DNA from: Eleusine coracana subsp. coracana
Taxonomy: Eukaryota > Streptophyta > Magnoliopsida > Poales > Poaceae
NCBI GenBank assembly: GCA_032690845.1
Contig: CM064431.1
Coordinates: forward strand, 26,666,300-26,730,299
Length of the DNA: 64,000 nucleotides
Direction: 5' to 3'
A program made the position numbers and the translations under genes. Of the stretch, positions 10,295 through 22,716 are shown piece by piece; the stretch's first letter is position 1, and each line of letters opens with the position of its first letter. Under the pieces are notes generated by a model. That model did no database searches. It had not been told where the DNA came from and was given only the letters and a program-made list of their open reading frames with translations.

Positions 10295-11906
10295 GATGGA
10301 TCGTATCCGCTCCTCTGTCGGCAAGTTGGGCAAGAGGCTGCGCCGGGGAAGCAGTTCTGGCGGCAGCAGTGAGTCAAGCAGTGACTCCTCGGCAAGGGGG
10401 GTTCTGACGCTTGCGATGATCGTATCCGCTCCTATGTCGGTGGGTGGCATCCACCGGCTTGGCGGCGGCGACATACGAGATCCGCGCCCGCCACTCCGTC
10501 TCCGGCGCGTACCTTCCAACGGGGCGTGCTACGAGGAGCCAAACGGAGGCAAGCCGTGGGGTTCCCACATCACCACCACCGCCAGCATTCATGCCGCGCA
10601 TGGTGGAGGAGGGCTTCACCCTCCTGAGCACGGAGGAACAGCGGCACTACCTCGCAGTGAGGGGAAGGTTTGTCCCCAACTTCGACTTGGACGAGACCTT
10701 CCTCACCTCGATCGGCCTGTGGGAGGACATAAGAGGATGCTCAACAATCTCGGTTGGGTGGACTTCCACCTTCTTTCCATGGACTACAACCACGATGTCG
10801 TCACCGAGATTGCCTCTACGATGAGGCTTGGCACCGTCGAAGATGGCAACGAGGCCGTGAACTTCCGCATCCGCGACATTAGCTACACAACGACCATGGA
10901 GGCGGCAGCTCAAGCCTTCGGCTTCGACGCCAACGCCGACGTCGCCGGCATCTTGGGACATGGGGTGTTGGACTCCTTTTGGAGGCGGCTCTCGTTCGTA
11001 GAAGAGATGAAGCGCGGCAACATCCGCAACCCGACCATTCAAGTCTTCCATCGGTGGTTGGCGGTGCGCATAGGCGACAAGGTCGACTCTAGCAACGTCA
11101 TCGATGCGGACTTGTGGTGGCTCTACAACGCCATCGTGAGTCCGTCTCATTGCAACCCCATATCGGTGATGGTGCGGGGTTGGCTCGACAAGAGGGGCAA
11201 GGCAAGCAAGAAGTTGGCCTTCGGGGCCTATCTTCAATGCCTAGCAGCCCTAATCTACGACGGCTACGGACCGGGAGGGCGCGATGACAAGTGGGAGTGC
11301 GTGACGGAGATCGGCGAGAATATGACTCATGGCAATATTGTCACGGGAAGTGTTCGCGCCGGCTTCCATGTCGGTGGCACCAACGTCAAGCTCCCGTGTG
11401 CGGAGCTAGGAGTTTTCCTCCCTCGCAAGCTGGAGGGAGGAAATTGGCTTGAGGAAGGTCTCCTGGAGGGGGGCCGAGTTCTCAAGGACCACCGTGGGCG
11501 GGTTCGACAGCCGGACACATCTACAGCAGCCGGCGGCGAGTAGGACTCGTGGGGGTCATGCCAGGGGCCTCAACAGTACAAGTCAGGGTGGAGCGACGCA
11601 GCGGGCGGTTCACAGCCCTTTGCGCCGATCGGCACAGGCGATGTGCTGATCGGCGCTCCCTACTTCAGCACGGGTATCGACTATAGGTACGAAGGGCGTG
11701 TACCTGTGGTGCCTCCTATGCCCGGTGTAGACTTTTTCATGCCCATGCAGGGGTACCTCGACAACAACATGCACTACATTGAGCGCGTGGAGGACGCCAC
11801 GTCCTAATGGAGGGACAACCACGATACGATGGTGAAGGAGTTCGAGCGACTCAAGGCGCAGTGCTATGGCTTCGATCAGCCACCGCCTCCATTTTCCAAT
11901 GACTAG
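10295..11906 (+). pseudogene. N1 ATHILA-type ORF (post-gag ORF), frameshifted
   Basis: This encodes a protein like the ATHILA ORF-1 / putative plant transposon family found in Athila elements; its biochemical role is unknown. Starting at the ATG at 10295, it has a Ser/Gly-rich N-terminus and then the conserved block (GRFVPNFDLDE, LGWVDFH, ISYTTTMEAAAQAFGF, then an Ile/His-rich C half) seen intact in N2. Compared with N2 it holds two compensating frameshifts, near 10400 and 10735. About 110 codons between them are therefore read in the wrong frame, while the rest is correct. A stop at 11541 and a TAA at 11805 (CAA in N2) break the tail, which ends at TAG 11904-11906. A palindrome pair (11628/11649) lies inside the C-terminal part. 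Confidence 0.8.
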
Positions 11907-12030
11907 AGTGCCTAGGAGTTGGCACGAGTATCGGTTTCCTGGTTTGCGTTTTCTTTTATCTTTTACAAAAATTTTCTTTATTTACTTATATGTGTGTGAG
12001 CGGGTTGGGAAACCATGTATCAGGTGTGCT

Positions 12031-12141
12031 TATTTTCATGCAAGTGTGTTAGTAGTAGTTTTACTTTCGTGCAAGTGTGTTAGTAGTAGTTTTATTTTCA
12101 TGCAAGTGTGTTAGTAGTAGTTTTATTTTCATGCAAGTGTG
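12031..12141 (+). repeat. 31-bp tandem repeat, about 3.5 copies
   Basis: Unit TATTTTCATGCAAGTGTGTT plus AGTAGTAGTTT, starting at 12031, 12062, 12093 and 12124. The same place in N2 (about 47635-47690) has only about 1.5 units, so copy number differs between copies of the family. Confidence 0.9.
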
Positions 12142-13527
12142 TGCGAAAATCATCACCATGTATTCGAGTTTTGATCTTAATATAATTGTGGCGGTTATTC
12201 TCTTTTAGGAGAATTGAATTATTTATTCTTTCTTGAAAATTGTTGATGAAGACCAAATAATGTTATGCATTGAATAAAATTTCGAGCTTACACTTAATGA
12301 TTATTCGGCAAATATGTCTTATGTGGAGTAATTTTGAGTACCCATGTGCTTCATTTGTGTTGTCCAGTTTGTGATAACAACTTAGTACCAATCTTTTCAT
12401 AAATAAATTTTCATGTTGTGAACTTTAGAATTTATTATTTTTAAGATCCTTACCAACCAATGCCATATTTTGAGCAATACTCATGAATCTTTGATATGTA
12501 GATAAACATTAAATTGATGGTTGAGTTCGGTTAGGATTTAATTCTTTTTGGTATGAACTTTACTAAGATGGCAATTCTTTGTATATCTTTTTCTAGCCTT
12601 GAATTACTCATGCAAAAATTCAATTCCGCTGAGTACACTACCATATACCCAAAACATCTTATTGAGCATCATTCCTTGACCACATCCTATATTTCTGGCT
12701 ATATTTAATTCTTGAATAAATGTTGAAGCCAGATGGATCAAATGCCAACAAATGTTGGTGAATTTGGGTTGAGAGCCGATCGGCGCACCCTGAGTTGATC
12801 GGTGCAGCAGATAGCAAAATAAAAAAAGGGAGAAACAAGAAGTGAAAAAAAGCTCTGCTGTTTGCTAAGGGACAAGCAAAATTTTAAGTGTGGAGGGATG
12901 GTATATGACATGCTTATTCTCGAAATTAATTCTAATAAAGCCATGAATCATTCCAACCATGTGCAATCTTCCAAGATCAAATTTTTGCTATGCACATGTC
13001 CACATATCCAAAGTGTGAGTCCTTTCTTAAATTTTTCTTTCTTAATGGCCATCTTGATAAGTTTCTATAATTCCAATGAAGAATAATATCCTAGCTTTAC
13101 AATATATTATTAATTTATGTTTGCAATGGTTGAATTACCTCACCTAGCTACTCATATAAGCCTTACACTAATATTATTTGATCATTATGTTGTAGGATAT
13201 AGGTTGAGTGATTTGAAAGATGAGTTGTTGCCTTGGATTATTTGGAAGATAGATTGTCTATGTTCACAACAATCTTTTAAGTAATTTACATGTGTACAAA
13301 AGTTATAATTTGTGAGTTGAACATGTTCTGTTGCTTTGGGGAGAAACTTTAAGCTTTATGCCCATATTTGAACTATTTTGCTGAATACCAATATGAAATA
13401 CACCACAATAGAACAATGCTCAACATTTGCTGATTTGAGATATCTTTTATGATAGAAAGAGTATGTTTTTCAATTTTTTTTTCTTTTACTTTACTCGGGA
13501 TGAGCAAAGGTTTAAGTGTGGGGGAAC
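12142..13527 (+). other. N1 3' non-coding region and polypurine tracts
   Basis: About 1.4 kb of AT-rich sequence without a credible gene. It includes one palindrome pair (12779/12798). A polypurine-like motif (AATTTTAAGTGTGGAGGGA) lies at 12881-12900, and the true polypurine tract (TTTAAGTGTGGGGGAAC) at 13509-13527 abuts the 3' LTR. The same two motifs, with nearly the same spacing, are present in N2. Confidence 0.8.
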
Positions 13528-15046
13528 TGTTGGCACTTCCCAAGTGCCCCTTTTATATGTGAATATTACTCCAATTAGAGCATAATTGATACTAATTTAG
13601 GTCACTTACCTATGATATTGTCTATATATTTGTATATGCGTTGTTTTAGAGCGTTATTACAGAAAAAGGTAAAATTGGTGATTAAAGTGATGCTGGAAAG
13701 GACAGGAGTCCAAAACCGACAAAAAGCACTGAAGAAGCCCAGTGCGTCAATCGGCGCAGTACATGAGCCGATCGGCGCAAGGGTGTTTTGGCCCACAGAA
13801 GTGACCGAGGCCCATTCCACATGTTTATGGAAGTTTATCCGCGCAAGACACTTGAAGATATTTGCCTAGAAGATTTATGGAACTTCAAGATCTCGACGTG
13901 TAGTACAAGACTTTATCTCAAAGTAAAAGGCCCACATGGCAGCTGTGAAAGACAGAGGAACCGACTCGAAGAAGAAACCAGAGAAGACACGACTTGCGCC
14001 GATCGGCGCAATCCTGCGCTGATCGGCGCAACCGCCTTATTTGCTAGAAACCGAGTCCTTTACGAGTAGAACCCCTATAAATACCTGTAAACCCCGGCCA
14101 CAGAAGAAGGAGGCGACAGAGGGACAACAGATCCATGAGTTAGAGCCACCGGGGCTTGTCCCGTTAGAATAGATATCTAGTTGAGTTTCAAGAACCATTG
14201 GTGTTAAGAGTTGATCCGTCAAGGTAGGCCATCTCGACGGGGATGAATCTTACTCTATGTATCTCAAGGATGATTGAATATGTTGATGATGGTTTTGGTG
14301 ATTTGTCTATCTTGATTCTATAATCATGCATGTGCTGATTCGAATTGCTTAGTTCTAGGCTAAGTAAGTTGATATTATCTTGATCGTGGTGATTAGGATA
14401 GTATTCGGACATTGTATTGATTATGGTTGCTTGATGATGCTAGTAGTGTGGTTTAGCGGTGACAACACTAAGCCTACGCAGCACTATTGAATAGTTGAGT
14501 AGGGTAAGATATTCGCGCGATTAAGGGTTTTCTCTCGGCAGCGATAAATCAGGAGCCGCTCGGAAAGCAGGGTGGTCTTATTCATTATAGGTTTTCATTG
14601 ATCCATGTAATTACCCATTATGATGCTATTTAATTAGACTTTCTGGTTATGATCTCACTAGTAGATATCTGGTTACTCACTTGACAGCTTAGGCTTACAA
14701 GGCATCTAGCGCACTTTGGCTTAGATTCACTAGTGTGCCGATCGACTCAAATTTTGCGCTGATCGGCACAATGATTCACTAGTGTGCTGATTGGCTCAAC
14801 TCCTGCGTCGATCGGCGCAACGACAGATTTACTATCTAGCGCACCTTTGCTCTGGTCAGTCTCCCCCTCATGCAACCTGAATTCGACAGTAGCCTTGACT
14901 AGATCTTTTACTGTTAGCTTTTTTTAGTTATCCCTAAGGTCCTAGTGGATTCGATAAACCTTGGAATACTCAATTCAAGGGAAAAATGCTACAATCATAC
15001 ACCGTCCTCTTGCGGTATATAAGTGGGTGCGTAGGTACGACAAACA
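13528..15046 (+). repeat. N1 3' LTR
   Basis: 1519 bp, the partner of 5016-6534. TATA box at 14076-14083. Palindrome pairs are centred at 13750/13771, 14002/14022, 14741/14762 and 14790/14811, the same positions as in the 5' LTR. The right end reads CAAACA instead of CCAACA (one substitution) and is followed by the ttcat duplication. Confidence 0.93.
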
Positions 15047-15051
15047 TTCAT

Positions 15052-16404
15052 CTCCTCCGTAGAGAAGGAGTAAGTCGGATCCACATAAGCAGGCGGGTAT
15101 GAGTCTTCTACTAGAGGCGATGGAGGAGGAGGAACTTCACAATGAAGTTGGTCAACAATGATCTTCTGATTCCTCTAAATAACATCCATTCTCTAGTTTA
15201 TGTTCTAACACATTCCAAGAAGAGATTTGAACTTCTTCATAATCCCACTCCTTTTCCCATGGGATGGCGGAGGGGCATGAGAGGATCATGTGGCCCTGGG
15301 ATGAGCTCTAGGAGGAGCCCTAGGAGGCTGAGGGGAGGAAGGCTGTGCTGCACCAAAGAACTGACCCTGGGAAGAAGATGGAGTCCAATTTGAGGGAACC
15401 TGAGGCTTGAGACTCTGATGCTTCATGTCTTTGTTGAAAGTTTGGTTGGAGATCTTCTGAATCATGTACATGATGTACGGAGCACAAGCACAAGCACGCT
15501 TTGGAGAGATTGAGATATCCCACATCTCCTGATAGATATAGTCTAATACATCAAACTTCTTATGTCCATGGAGCGAGTGAAGTATATCCCTCTGAAAGGC
15601 GGGAATGCGATCAGAGTTACTTCCACGAGGTGCTAAAGTGCTCCTACAAATCCGAAGTAGGACCGAGAAGATGGGCTTCAGTCCATTAGAGTTAGATGGA
15701 TAGCAGTTCTCGGGGTCCATGTACATGTACCTCATATCCTCCGCATCCATATGGTTGCCCTTGTGCACCTGGTTCTTTTCCTTGCGGGAGTGCTTAAGTC
15801 CAATCGTGGAGGCAAATTGGTTCAAGGTGCAAGAGTACTTTGTCATCCAAGTCATGGTCTTGGCACCATCATCAAATTACATTATGGAATAGAACTGTGC
15901 AATTATCTCCTTGTTCCAGGAATAGTTGAAGGTCAGGAAAGTCTTGAGCCCATGGTGTTCACAGGCACCCATCACTTCATTGAGCTAAGGATGCTTTCGA
16001 TCCTTCATGTGGTTCCAGTCAAGCCACTTCATCTCCACAATAGGATTCTTCATGCGAAGATAGGTGGAGCGGTACCAGTCCGCATGGAAGTGAGCCCCAA
16101 AACGAATGTCAGCAGCTTCTCTGTCGGAGTAGTAGTAGTAGTTGGTCTCACGTCCCTCACGGCAGGTGTCAATGGAGGCATGCAGGTAGTTGACAATAAC
16201 TCATTCTGAGCTTTCTTCCTCTGTTGGAGGATACATGACCTGAATGAGATCAGTTGGTTCTTCTGGATCCTCTCTTTCACCCGTCCACAAAGCAGTTCTG
16301 AGAGTGTGACGTGTGGTGGACTTCCTTCGCTTGGGAGCCTGGTTTTGATCTTCACTATTATTGGTCCTCTTCTCCCTCAAAGGGGATGCATCCAAATCAG
16401 CCAT
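15052..16404 (-). pseudogene. Copia post-pol ORF, N-terminal and central part
   Basis: On the minus strand a start (MADLDASPLRE) at 16404 begins an ORF with a frameshift near 16210 and a stop near 15885. It continues to 15052, where N1 is inserted. The centre (about 15860-15430) resembles the Transposase_32 'putative plant transposon protein' family: YSCTLNQFASTIG, then a Leu-rich block with LAPRGSN, then an AP-Y-MYMI motif. These proteins accompany plant LTR elements and have no proven function despite the family name; retroviral env-like genes occupy the same place in some SIRE elements. The C-terminal acidic part lies at 4773-5015. I see no signal peptide or membrane segment, so an envelope role is not supported. 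Confidence 0.65.
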
Positions 16405-17274
16405 ACTAAAAGGAGAGCAACTAACTAGTTAGGAAGGAGTCATGGAGATGTACACGAGTGAGGTGGACGTATGAATGGAATGGTCTTTTGAATACTCTGC
16501 AGGTCGTCAGACATGTCCGATGATCATGAGGAAAGTCCGATGCATCGGACTTTCCCGATGGTCGTCAGACTTGTCCGATGACACGTAGGATTTTCAAAAA
16601 ACCATCTCACTCATGGATCCACCACCAAAACTGAGTCAAAGTACATCTACAACAACTATACCTAACTAGGAACTACTTCCAAGGATAAAAAATGCAAGGA
16701 AAATAGTATTTGAGATAAGCACTACAAAGATAACCTAACCCTAGGGAGGAAAAAGGGGATTAGGGTTAAAACCTTGGAAAATGAGAGGGCCTCAGAGTTT
16801 TTCGATGGAGAGGACCTCGTTGATCTCCAAACTTGCTCCAATGGAGGGTGGAAGGGGGAAATCGCCTTGGACGCTAATGGGGGGGGGTGTTCTTGAGGAG
16901 AGAGAACGTTGGAGAGGTGAATGAGAGAGGTTTGACTGAAGGGTTAAGTTGGGCTAGGTTAAAAGGTCGAGACCTGGAGTCATCGGTCTTGTCCGATGAC
17001 TGTCTGATTTGTCCAACACCAGGAGAAATAGATAGATAAGGCTCTAGCCAGCAAAAATAGGTGTAGTTTTGCAAAGTAGTTTTTGAGAGACAAAAGGAAA
17101 GTCTTGACATCGTATGGTCAGTGAACAGTCAACAATTCATAACAATGACCATACTTTGACAAGATTTGATCTAGAGATAAAAAACCAACAACAATAGCAC
17201 ACATAATAGGTTTTTGACATAAAGCAATGTTTCTTGTAATAATAAAGCAATCACCAATCCGATGTGCACATCCT
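16405..17274 (-). other. Copia region between pol and post-pol ORF
   Basis: No gene. It contains TCCGATG/CATCGGA words (16500-16590, 16978-17020) like those in the LTR, and a run of nine G at about 16880. In element orientation it is the leader of the post-pol ORF, so it may hold promoter or splice signals for it; that is inference. Confidence 0.6.
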
Positions 17275-20200
17275 CTACATCACATTGCTAGAGCCAAGAG
17301 TATTTAGTCCACTCCTAAGATAGCAAAATCTTTTCTCATCTAGTGGCTTGGTGAATATATCGGCTAGTTGATCTTCGGTTCTCACATGACTCACTTCTAT
17401 ATCCCCCTTGATAGAATGATCTCTCAAAATGTGGTGGTAGATATCTATATGCTTTGTGCGCAAATGCTCAATGGGGTTATAAGCAAGCTTTATGGCACTC
17501 TCATTGTCACATAGGAGAGGAACATGGTTCAGCTTGTAACCATAGTCCCTTAGGGTTTGTCTCATCCAAAGTAGTGCACAACAACTACTGGCTGTAACAT
17601 ACTCCGCTTCGGCCGTGGATAGTGCAACAGAATTTTGTTTCTTGGATGACCATGACACTAGGGACCTACCCAAAAATTGGCATGTCCCAGAGGTGCTCTT
17701 TCTATCCACCTTATCCCGCATCGGAATAGCCTAATAGGTTGAACTTTATACCCTTGGTGTACTAAAGCCCTAGGTTGGGTGTGTGAACCAAGTATCTTAA
17801 AATTCTCTTAACGGCCACCATGTGACACTCCACAGGAGCGGCTTCAAAACAAGCACACATACACACACTAAGCAGGATATCGGACATAGATGCACAAAGA
17901 TAAAGCAAAGATCCTATCATGGAGCGGTATACCTTTTGATCAATGGGCTTGTCCTTTTTGTTGAGGTCGAGGTGGCCATTTGTTGGCATGGGAGTTTTGA
18001 TGGGCTTGGTCTTGTCCATGTCAAACTTCTTCAATAAATCTTGTGTATACTTGGCTTAACATAGGAAGGTGCCCTCCTTGAGTTGCCTCACTTGGAAGCC
18101 TAGAAAGAATGTCAATTCTCCCATCATGGACATCTCAAATCTGTTGGTCATTATCTTGGTAAATTCATTACAAAAGATTTGGTTAGTAGAACCAAATATA
18201 ATGTCATCAACATATATTTGGCATACAAATATATCATCACCAAAATGTTTAGTGAAGAGGGTTGCATCAGCCTTGCCAACGACAAAACCCTTTCTAACAA
18301 GAAAATCCCTAAGGCATTCATACCATGCTCTTGGAGCTTGCTTAAGCCTATAGAACGCCTTATGAAGTTTATAAACATGATTAGGATACTTAGGGTCTTC
18401 AAAGCCCGGTGGTTGTTCCACATACACCTCTTCCTTGATTGGCCCATTGAGGAATGCACTTTTCACGTCCATTTGCTACAACTTAAAATCATGGTGGGTA
18501 GCAAAAGCAAGTAATATTCTAATTGATTCAAGTCTTGCTACGGGGGCATAGGTTTCATCAAAATCCAAACCTTCTACTTGTGAATACCCCTTTGCCACAA
18601 GCTGGGCCTTGTTTCTTGTCACAACACCATCTTCATTTTGTTTGTTGCGGAACACCCATTTGGTGGCCACAACATTTTTGTCTTTTGGCCTTTCCTCCAA
18701 CGTCCACACTTCATTTCTTGTGAAGTTGTTCAATTTTTCTTGCATGGCCATGACCCAATCCGAATCCTCAAGTGCTTGTTCTACCCTAAATGGCTCCATA
18801 GAAGAGACAAAATAGTAATGCTCACAAAAATTACTAACTCGTGATCTAGTGATTACCCCCTTTTCAATGTCTCCAAGAATTTGCTCAATGGGGTAATCAC
18901 GTTGTACATTTTGATGCACTCTTGGGTGTGGTGGATGTGAGCTTCCTTGACCACCTTCTTTGTAAACCTCTTGATCATGTCTTTGAGTGTCATCACTTGA
19001 TGCTTGTTCATGATCACCAACATCTTGATCTCGACCATTTGTATGGTCAACTTGTTCATTGTCACAAGGTTGGTCTTGTCATGAGGGAGAGGGTTGATTT
19101 TTAACACTTGTTGTCTCTTGTGGTCTCACATCACCAATGGCCATTATCTTGATTGTATTTCTAGGAGCTTCATCATCTACATCATCATTAGCAACTTGCT
19201 TCCCTTGTGAGTTGTTAGATTCATCAAATGTCATGTCAAGTGAGATTTCAACACAACCGGTGGTTTTTTTGAACACATGATAGGCATGAACATTTGGCCC
19301 ATAGCCAAGCAAGAAGCCTTCATCAACTTTTGGAGCAAATTTTACAGTCTTGGGTTTCTTGTTAAGCATAAAACACTTACTTCCAAAAATAAAAAAATAG
19401 GAAATATTAGTCTTGTTACCGGTTAGTAGCTCATATGATATCTTCTTCAATATTCGGTGGAGATACAACCCGTTGGAGGCATGGCATATGGTATTAATGG
19501 CTTCGGCCCAAAAACGATCAAACGTCTTGTATTCATCAAGCATTGTTCTTGCCATCTCAATGAGTGTGCAGTTCTTTCTTTCGGCCATCCCATTTTGTTG
19601 AGGAGAGTGGGGTGCCGAAATTTCATGCTTGATGTCTTCTTCATGAAAGTACTCCTCAACTTGGGTGTTCTTGAACTCGGTGCCGTTGTCGCTTATTATT
19701 TTCGTGATCTTGACCTCATATTCATTTTGTGCTCTTTTCATAAATGTCTTGAGCACGTCTTTCACTTCACCTTTATCATGCAAAAATAATACCTACATGA
19801 AGCAAGAAAAATCATCAACAATTAAAAGACCATATTTGTTACCATCAATGCTTATGTAGGAGACGAGGCCGGAAAGGTTAATGTGCAACATCTCCAATGG
19901 CCTTGTAGTGGTCATCATGTTCTTGGCAGGGTGTGATGCTCCAACTTGTTTTCCCGCTTGACATGCACTACAAGTTTTATCTTTCTCAAAGCAAATATCG
20001 GTTAGTCCTATGATGTGATCGCCTTTTTGGAGTTTGTGAAGATTTCTCATACCAACATGGGCAAGCCTCCTATGCCATAGCCAACCCATGTTGGACTTTG
20101 CTATCAAGCATGTACCAAGTCTAGCCTCATCCGTGGAAAAATCCACAACATAAAGCTTTCCCTTAAGCACACCTTTGAAAGCAACCGAGCCATCACTTCT

Positions 20201-20570
20201 CTTATAAACGGTCACACCACATTCGTTGAACAAACGATCATAGCTGATTTTACAAAATTGCGAAATGGACAATAGATTGAAGTCAACGTGATCAACAAGC
20301 ATAACCTTAGAAAGAGAATACGAAGGAGTGAGAGGGACTTTACCATAACCTGGCACTTGTCCTGTTCCATTGTCACCAACTGTGATGTACTCATTTTTGT
20401 TGCGACTTGGCTCAAATGATTTGAACATGCTTTTATCTCCGGTCGTATGATTGGTGCATCCACTATCAATCACCCAACTTGACCCAACGGAGATGTAGTC
20501 CTACAAAACAAATTAAGCTTTGTTTTTAGGTATCTAAATTTGCTTGGGTCCTTTCACATTAGTCACAAGT
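17275..20570 (-). pseudogene. Copia pol: protease, integrase, RT, RNase H
   Basis: Minus strand, from right to left: protease with DSGCTNH (about 20465), GAG-pre-integrase (HRRLAHVG, near 20070) and an integrase zinc finger ending CSACQ. The integrase core follows (SDNGTEF, then PQQNGMAERKN, 19700-19560). Reverse transcriptase (WVFRNKQN, DVKSAFLNG, YVDDIIFGS) spans 18860-18060, and RNase H (KSTSGTCQFLG, STAEAEY, then LADIFTKPLD) spans 17720-17275. Integrase before RT is the Copia order. The frame is broken by stops (for example at 19793 and 18473) and by frame changes near 18920-19080 and 17740, so no full polyprotein can be made. The 5' continuation toward gag is across element B, at 26698. 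Confidence 0.92.
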
Positions 20571-20648
20571 ACTTTGGGCACCCACACAAGAGCCTTTGGC
20601 CTCTTGTTGCGTCGCCCAACATATTTAACAAATACTCGGCCATGCATG

Positions 20649-21420
20649 TGTAACACCCTATTTTTCAAATTTATAAATATTTTAAAAATTTTCTAGAATT
20701 AATTAGGGTATTAATATTTTAATAAGAAAAACAATTATTTTCTAAAGAAAATAATCAAAGATTGGCTATGTTAAAAAAAATGTTTGTTGCATTCATGCCG
20801 AATAGTTACATATAGGATTTTGAAAAATGTTTGAAAATGTTTGTTGCATTCATGCCGAATAGTAACCTATAGTGTTGGTTCGGTGAGATAACTTGTGGGA
20901 ACTTATCACCTAGTAAATAGGATTGCTTTTCAAATGGTCTTAGGTGTAGTGCTCATTTATGCAAATGAACCATTATGTTAGCCTTTCTTCTATTAAGGCT
21001 ACATGTCATATTTTCCCCCACTTGCTGAGTACGGCATGTGCTCACCCTTACTATTTCCCTTTGTTGTTGTACTATAAACTGCTGCTAAGAAGATAGAGAG
21101 ATAGACTACATCGATGTAGACTACTACTAGGCGAGTGTGTCCCCAATCGATTGCCTGTGGTGTTATGGTGTCTTCAGCTGTTATTCTACGAGAGAGTCGT
21201 CCTTAGTCTTTAAAGACAATTATTTATGTAATAATAGTATGCTTTAATAATGACATTGGTTATACTGTTATATTAAAGACAATTATTTATATAATAATGG
21301 TACACTTTAATAATGGTATTGGTTATTTTGTTATTCACTTTACTATCAATATGTGTGAAACTTGTTCCTGAGCACACATATAATAAGCACTTGGTTTTGT
21401 CCTTAAATTCGGGTGTGACA
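20649..21420 (+). repeat. Element B 5' LTR, internally deleted
   Basis: Only 772 bp. It matches the first ~120 bp and last ~500 bp of the 3' LTR. Around 20777-20880 it has a direct repeat of about 30 bp (ATGTTTGTTGCATTCATGCC twice) that is absent from the 3' LTR, at the place where about 1.6 kb is missing. This looks like a deletion repaired with filler DNA. Confidence 0.85.
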
Positions 21421-21438
21421 GAAGTGGCATCAGAGCCA
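21421..21438 (+). promoter_or_regulatory. Element B primer-binding site
   Basis: TGGCATCAGAGCC, three bases inside the 5' LTR end, close to the usual TGGTATCAGAGC site complementary to initiator tRNA-Met. Confidence 0.75.
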
Positions 21439-21635
21439 TGTCGACCGTAGGATGCTAGCTTAGATGGAGTGGTCGTGTTCTAAGGTCTATTTTATAAACT
21501 AAAACTATTTGTAAAACTCTTTGGCTTAAAATTATAGTCTTGTTTAGATTGACTTTTGTTACTGGTCTTGTTTTTACCATGCAGTTTATAAAACCATTTT
21601 TACTAATTTGCCTCTCCTATTTCAAAACTGTATAG

Positions 21636-22351
21636 ATGGCCCATACCAAGAAGGCTTCTCATAGGTGTGATCATAACCCACATGCTTGGTCTTCACCAGT
21701 GCTCGTTCCTCTTGGGTATGAAGAAGAGTTTGGGATAAAAGAGGCTGAACAAGAAATGGTGCTGCTACCGAGTCTACCACCTTATCGTGACACTCGACTC
21801 TTTAAGGATGCAAGAAATAATGCAGGAAGGTTACCTCACATGCATGGAAGGTTCAAGTGCACATTTTTGCTCCGAGGTCGCTCAGAGGAACTTTTGAGGT
21901 GGAAAGGATTCGTGAGGCCGTTGCTCCACGGAAGTCTTTCTTCGTTGGGATTCGTGATGTCGCTCGTCAAGCTTGCATGGTCATTCACTCCCGTTATCAC
22001 CAGTATTTTGAAGATACAAAGTATGCTTATTTCCCTGAGCGCGCAAGTGGATCCACCTACATTCATGTGGTGCCTGTATCTGGACAAGGACATGAGAAGT
22101 TTATGAAACAAGTCACTCTTACCACGGTGATTTCCAGGGAGTCCGATTCAACCACGGAGGAGCTGGGGTTTTGGCAAAAGAAATATGAGGAGGCAATGAA
22201 GACAGTTCGCCAGCTCAAGCGACATTGGCCTGATGACTTGGACCTACCTTTAGAAGAAGAGCTAAAGGATGTGACTCCTTCCTCACCGCCTCGCAGAATG
22301 GCTAGTCATGCCCCACCATCTTACATCATTCCCAACCTTGATGATGATTAG
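21636..22351 (+). pseudogene. Element B ORF upstream of gag, unknown function
   Basis: Starting at ATG 21636, the first ~80 codons (MAHTKKASHRCDHNP...) and the later part (from about 21872, ending PNLDDD at 22351) lie in different frames, with one frameshift near 21865. Together they would give about 238 residues. The protein is charged, with a short coiled region (FWQKKYEEAMKTVRQLKRHW), and ends in an acidic tail. I do not recognise a domain. Its position between primer site and gag is unusual for a gypsy element. Confidence 0.6.
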
Positions 22352-22716
22352 GAGGTTGATCCCTTAGTGGCTTCATAGGTGTCGATTAGTGTTATCGAGT
22401 CGAATAAATGTAATGATTTCACGAGAGAGTCTTAGCGTTTACATGTTATTCTATTTGTTTTGCTAGTTTGATCTAGTGTGATGAGTGTGATTTGAATTTT
22501 TTGTAATGAGTGCTGATGTGATGCAAGGCCTGTCTTGCAATCACATCCTTATACTATACTTTCTTTTTTATTTTAATAAAGATTAGTTAATTTGGGGTAT
22601 CTCTTTATCTACCTCTTTTGTTTCACACCTCTTCTCTGCTTCATGGTATCATGTCCTTGCACTCTAACTATATCTTCTATCCGTTTTTGCTTACCATACC
22701 CCAATTTATATCATAT

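Larger units (their letters stand above)
5016..15046 (+). mobile_element. Non-autonomous Athila-like Ty3-gypsy element, copy N1
   Basis: Two 1519-bp LTRs (5016-6534, 13528-15046) start TGTTGG and end CCAACA/CAAACA, flanked by ttcat on both sides (5011-5015, 15047-15051). Directly after the 5' LTR is a tRNA-Asp-type primer site as in the Athila clade. The interior carries gag, an aspartic-protease ORF and an ATHILA-type ORF, but no reverse transcriptase, RNase H or integrase. It therefore depends on another element for mobility; the element at 54107 is the obvious candidate. I counted about 17 differences in the first ~290 bp of the two LTRs, so the insertion is not recent. It lies inside the Copia post-pol ORF and is thus younger than that element. 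Confidence 0.9.

Noticed and set aside
10374..11237. Minus-strand open frames opposite the N1 ATHILA-type ORF
   Set aside because: They are mirror frames of a GC-rich coding region. The plus-strand reading is conserved in N2 as a protein, the minus-strand ones are not.
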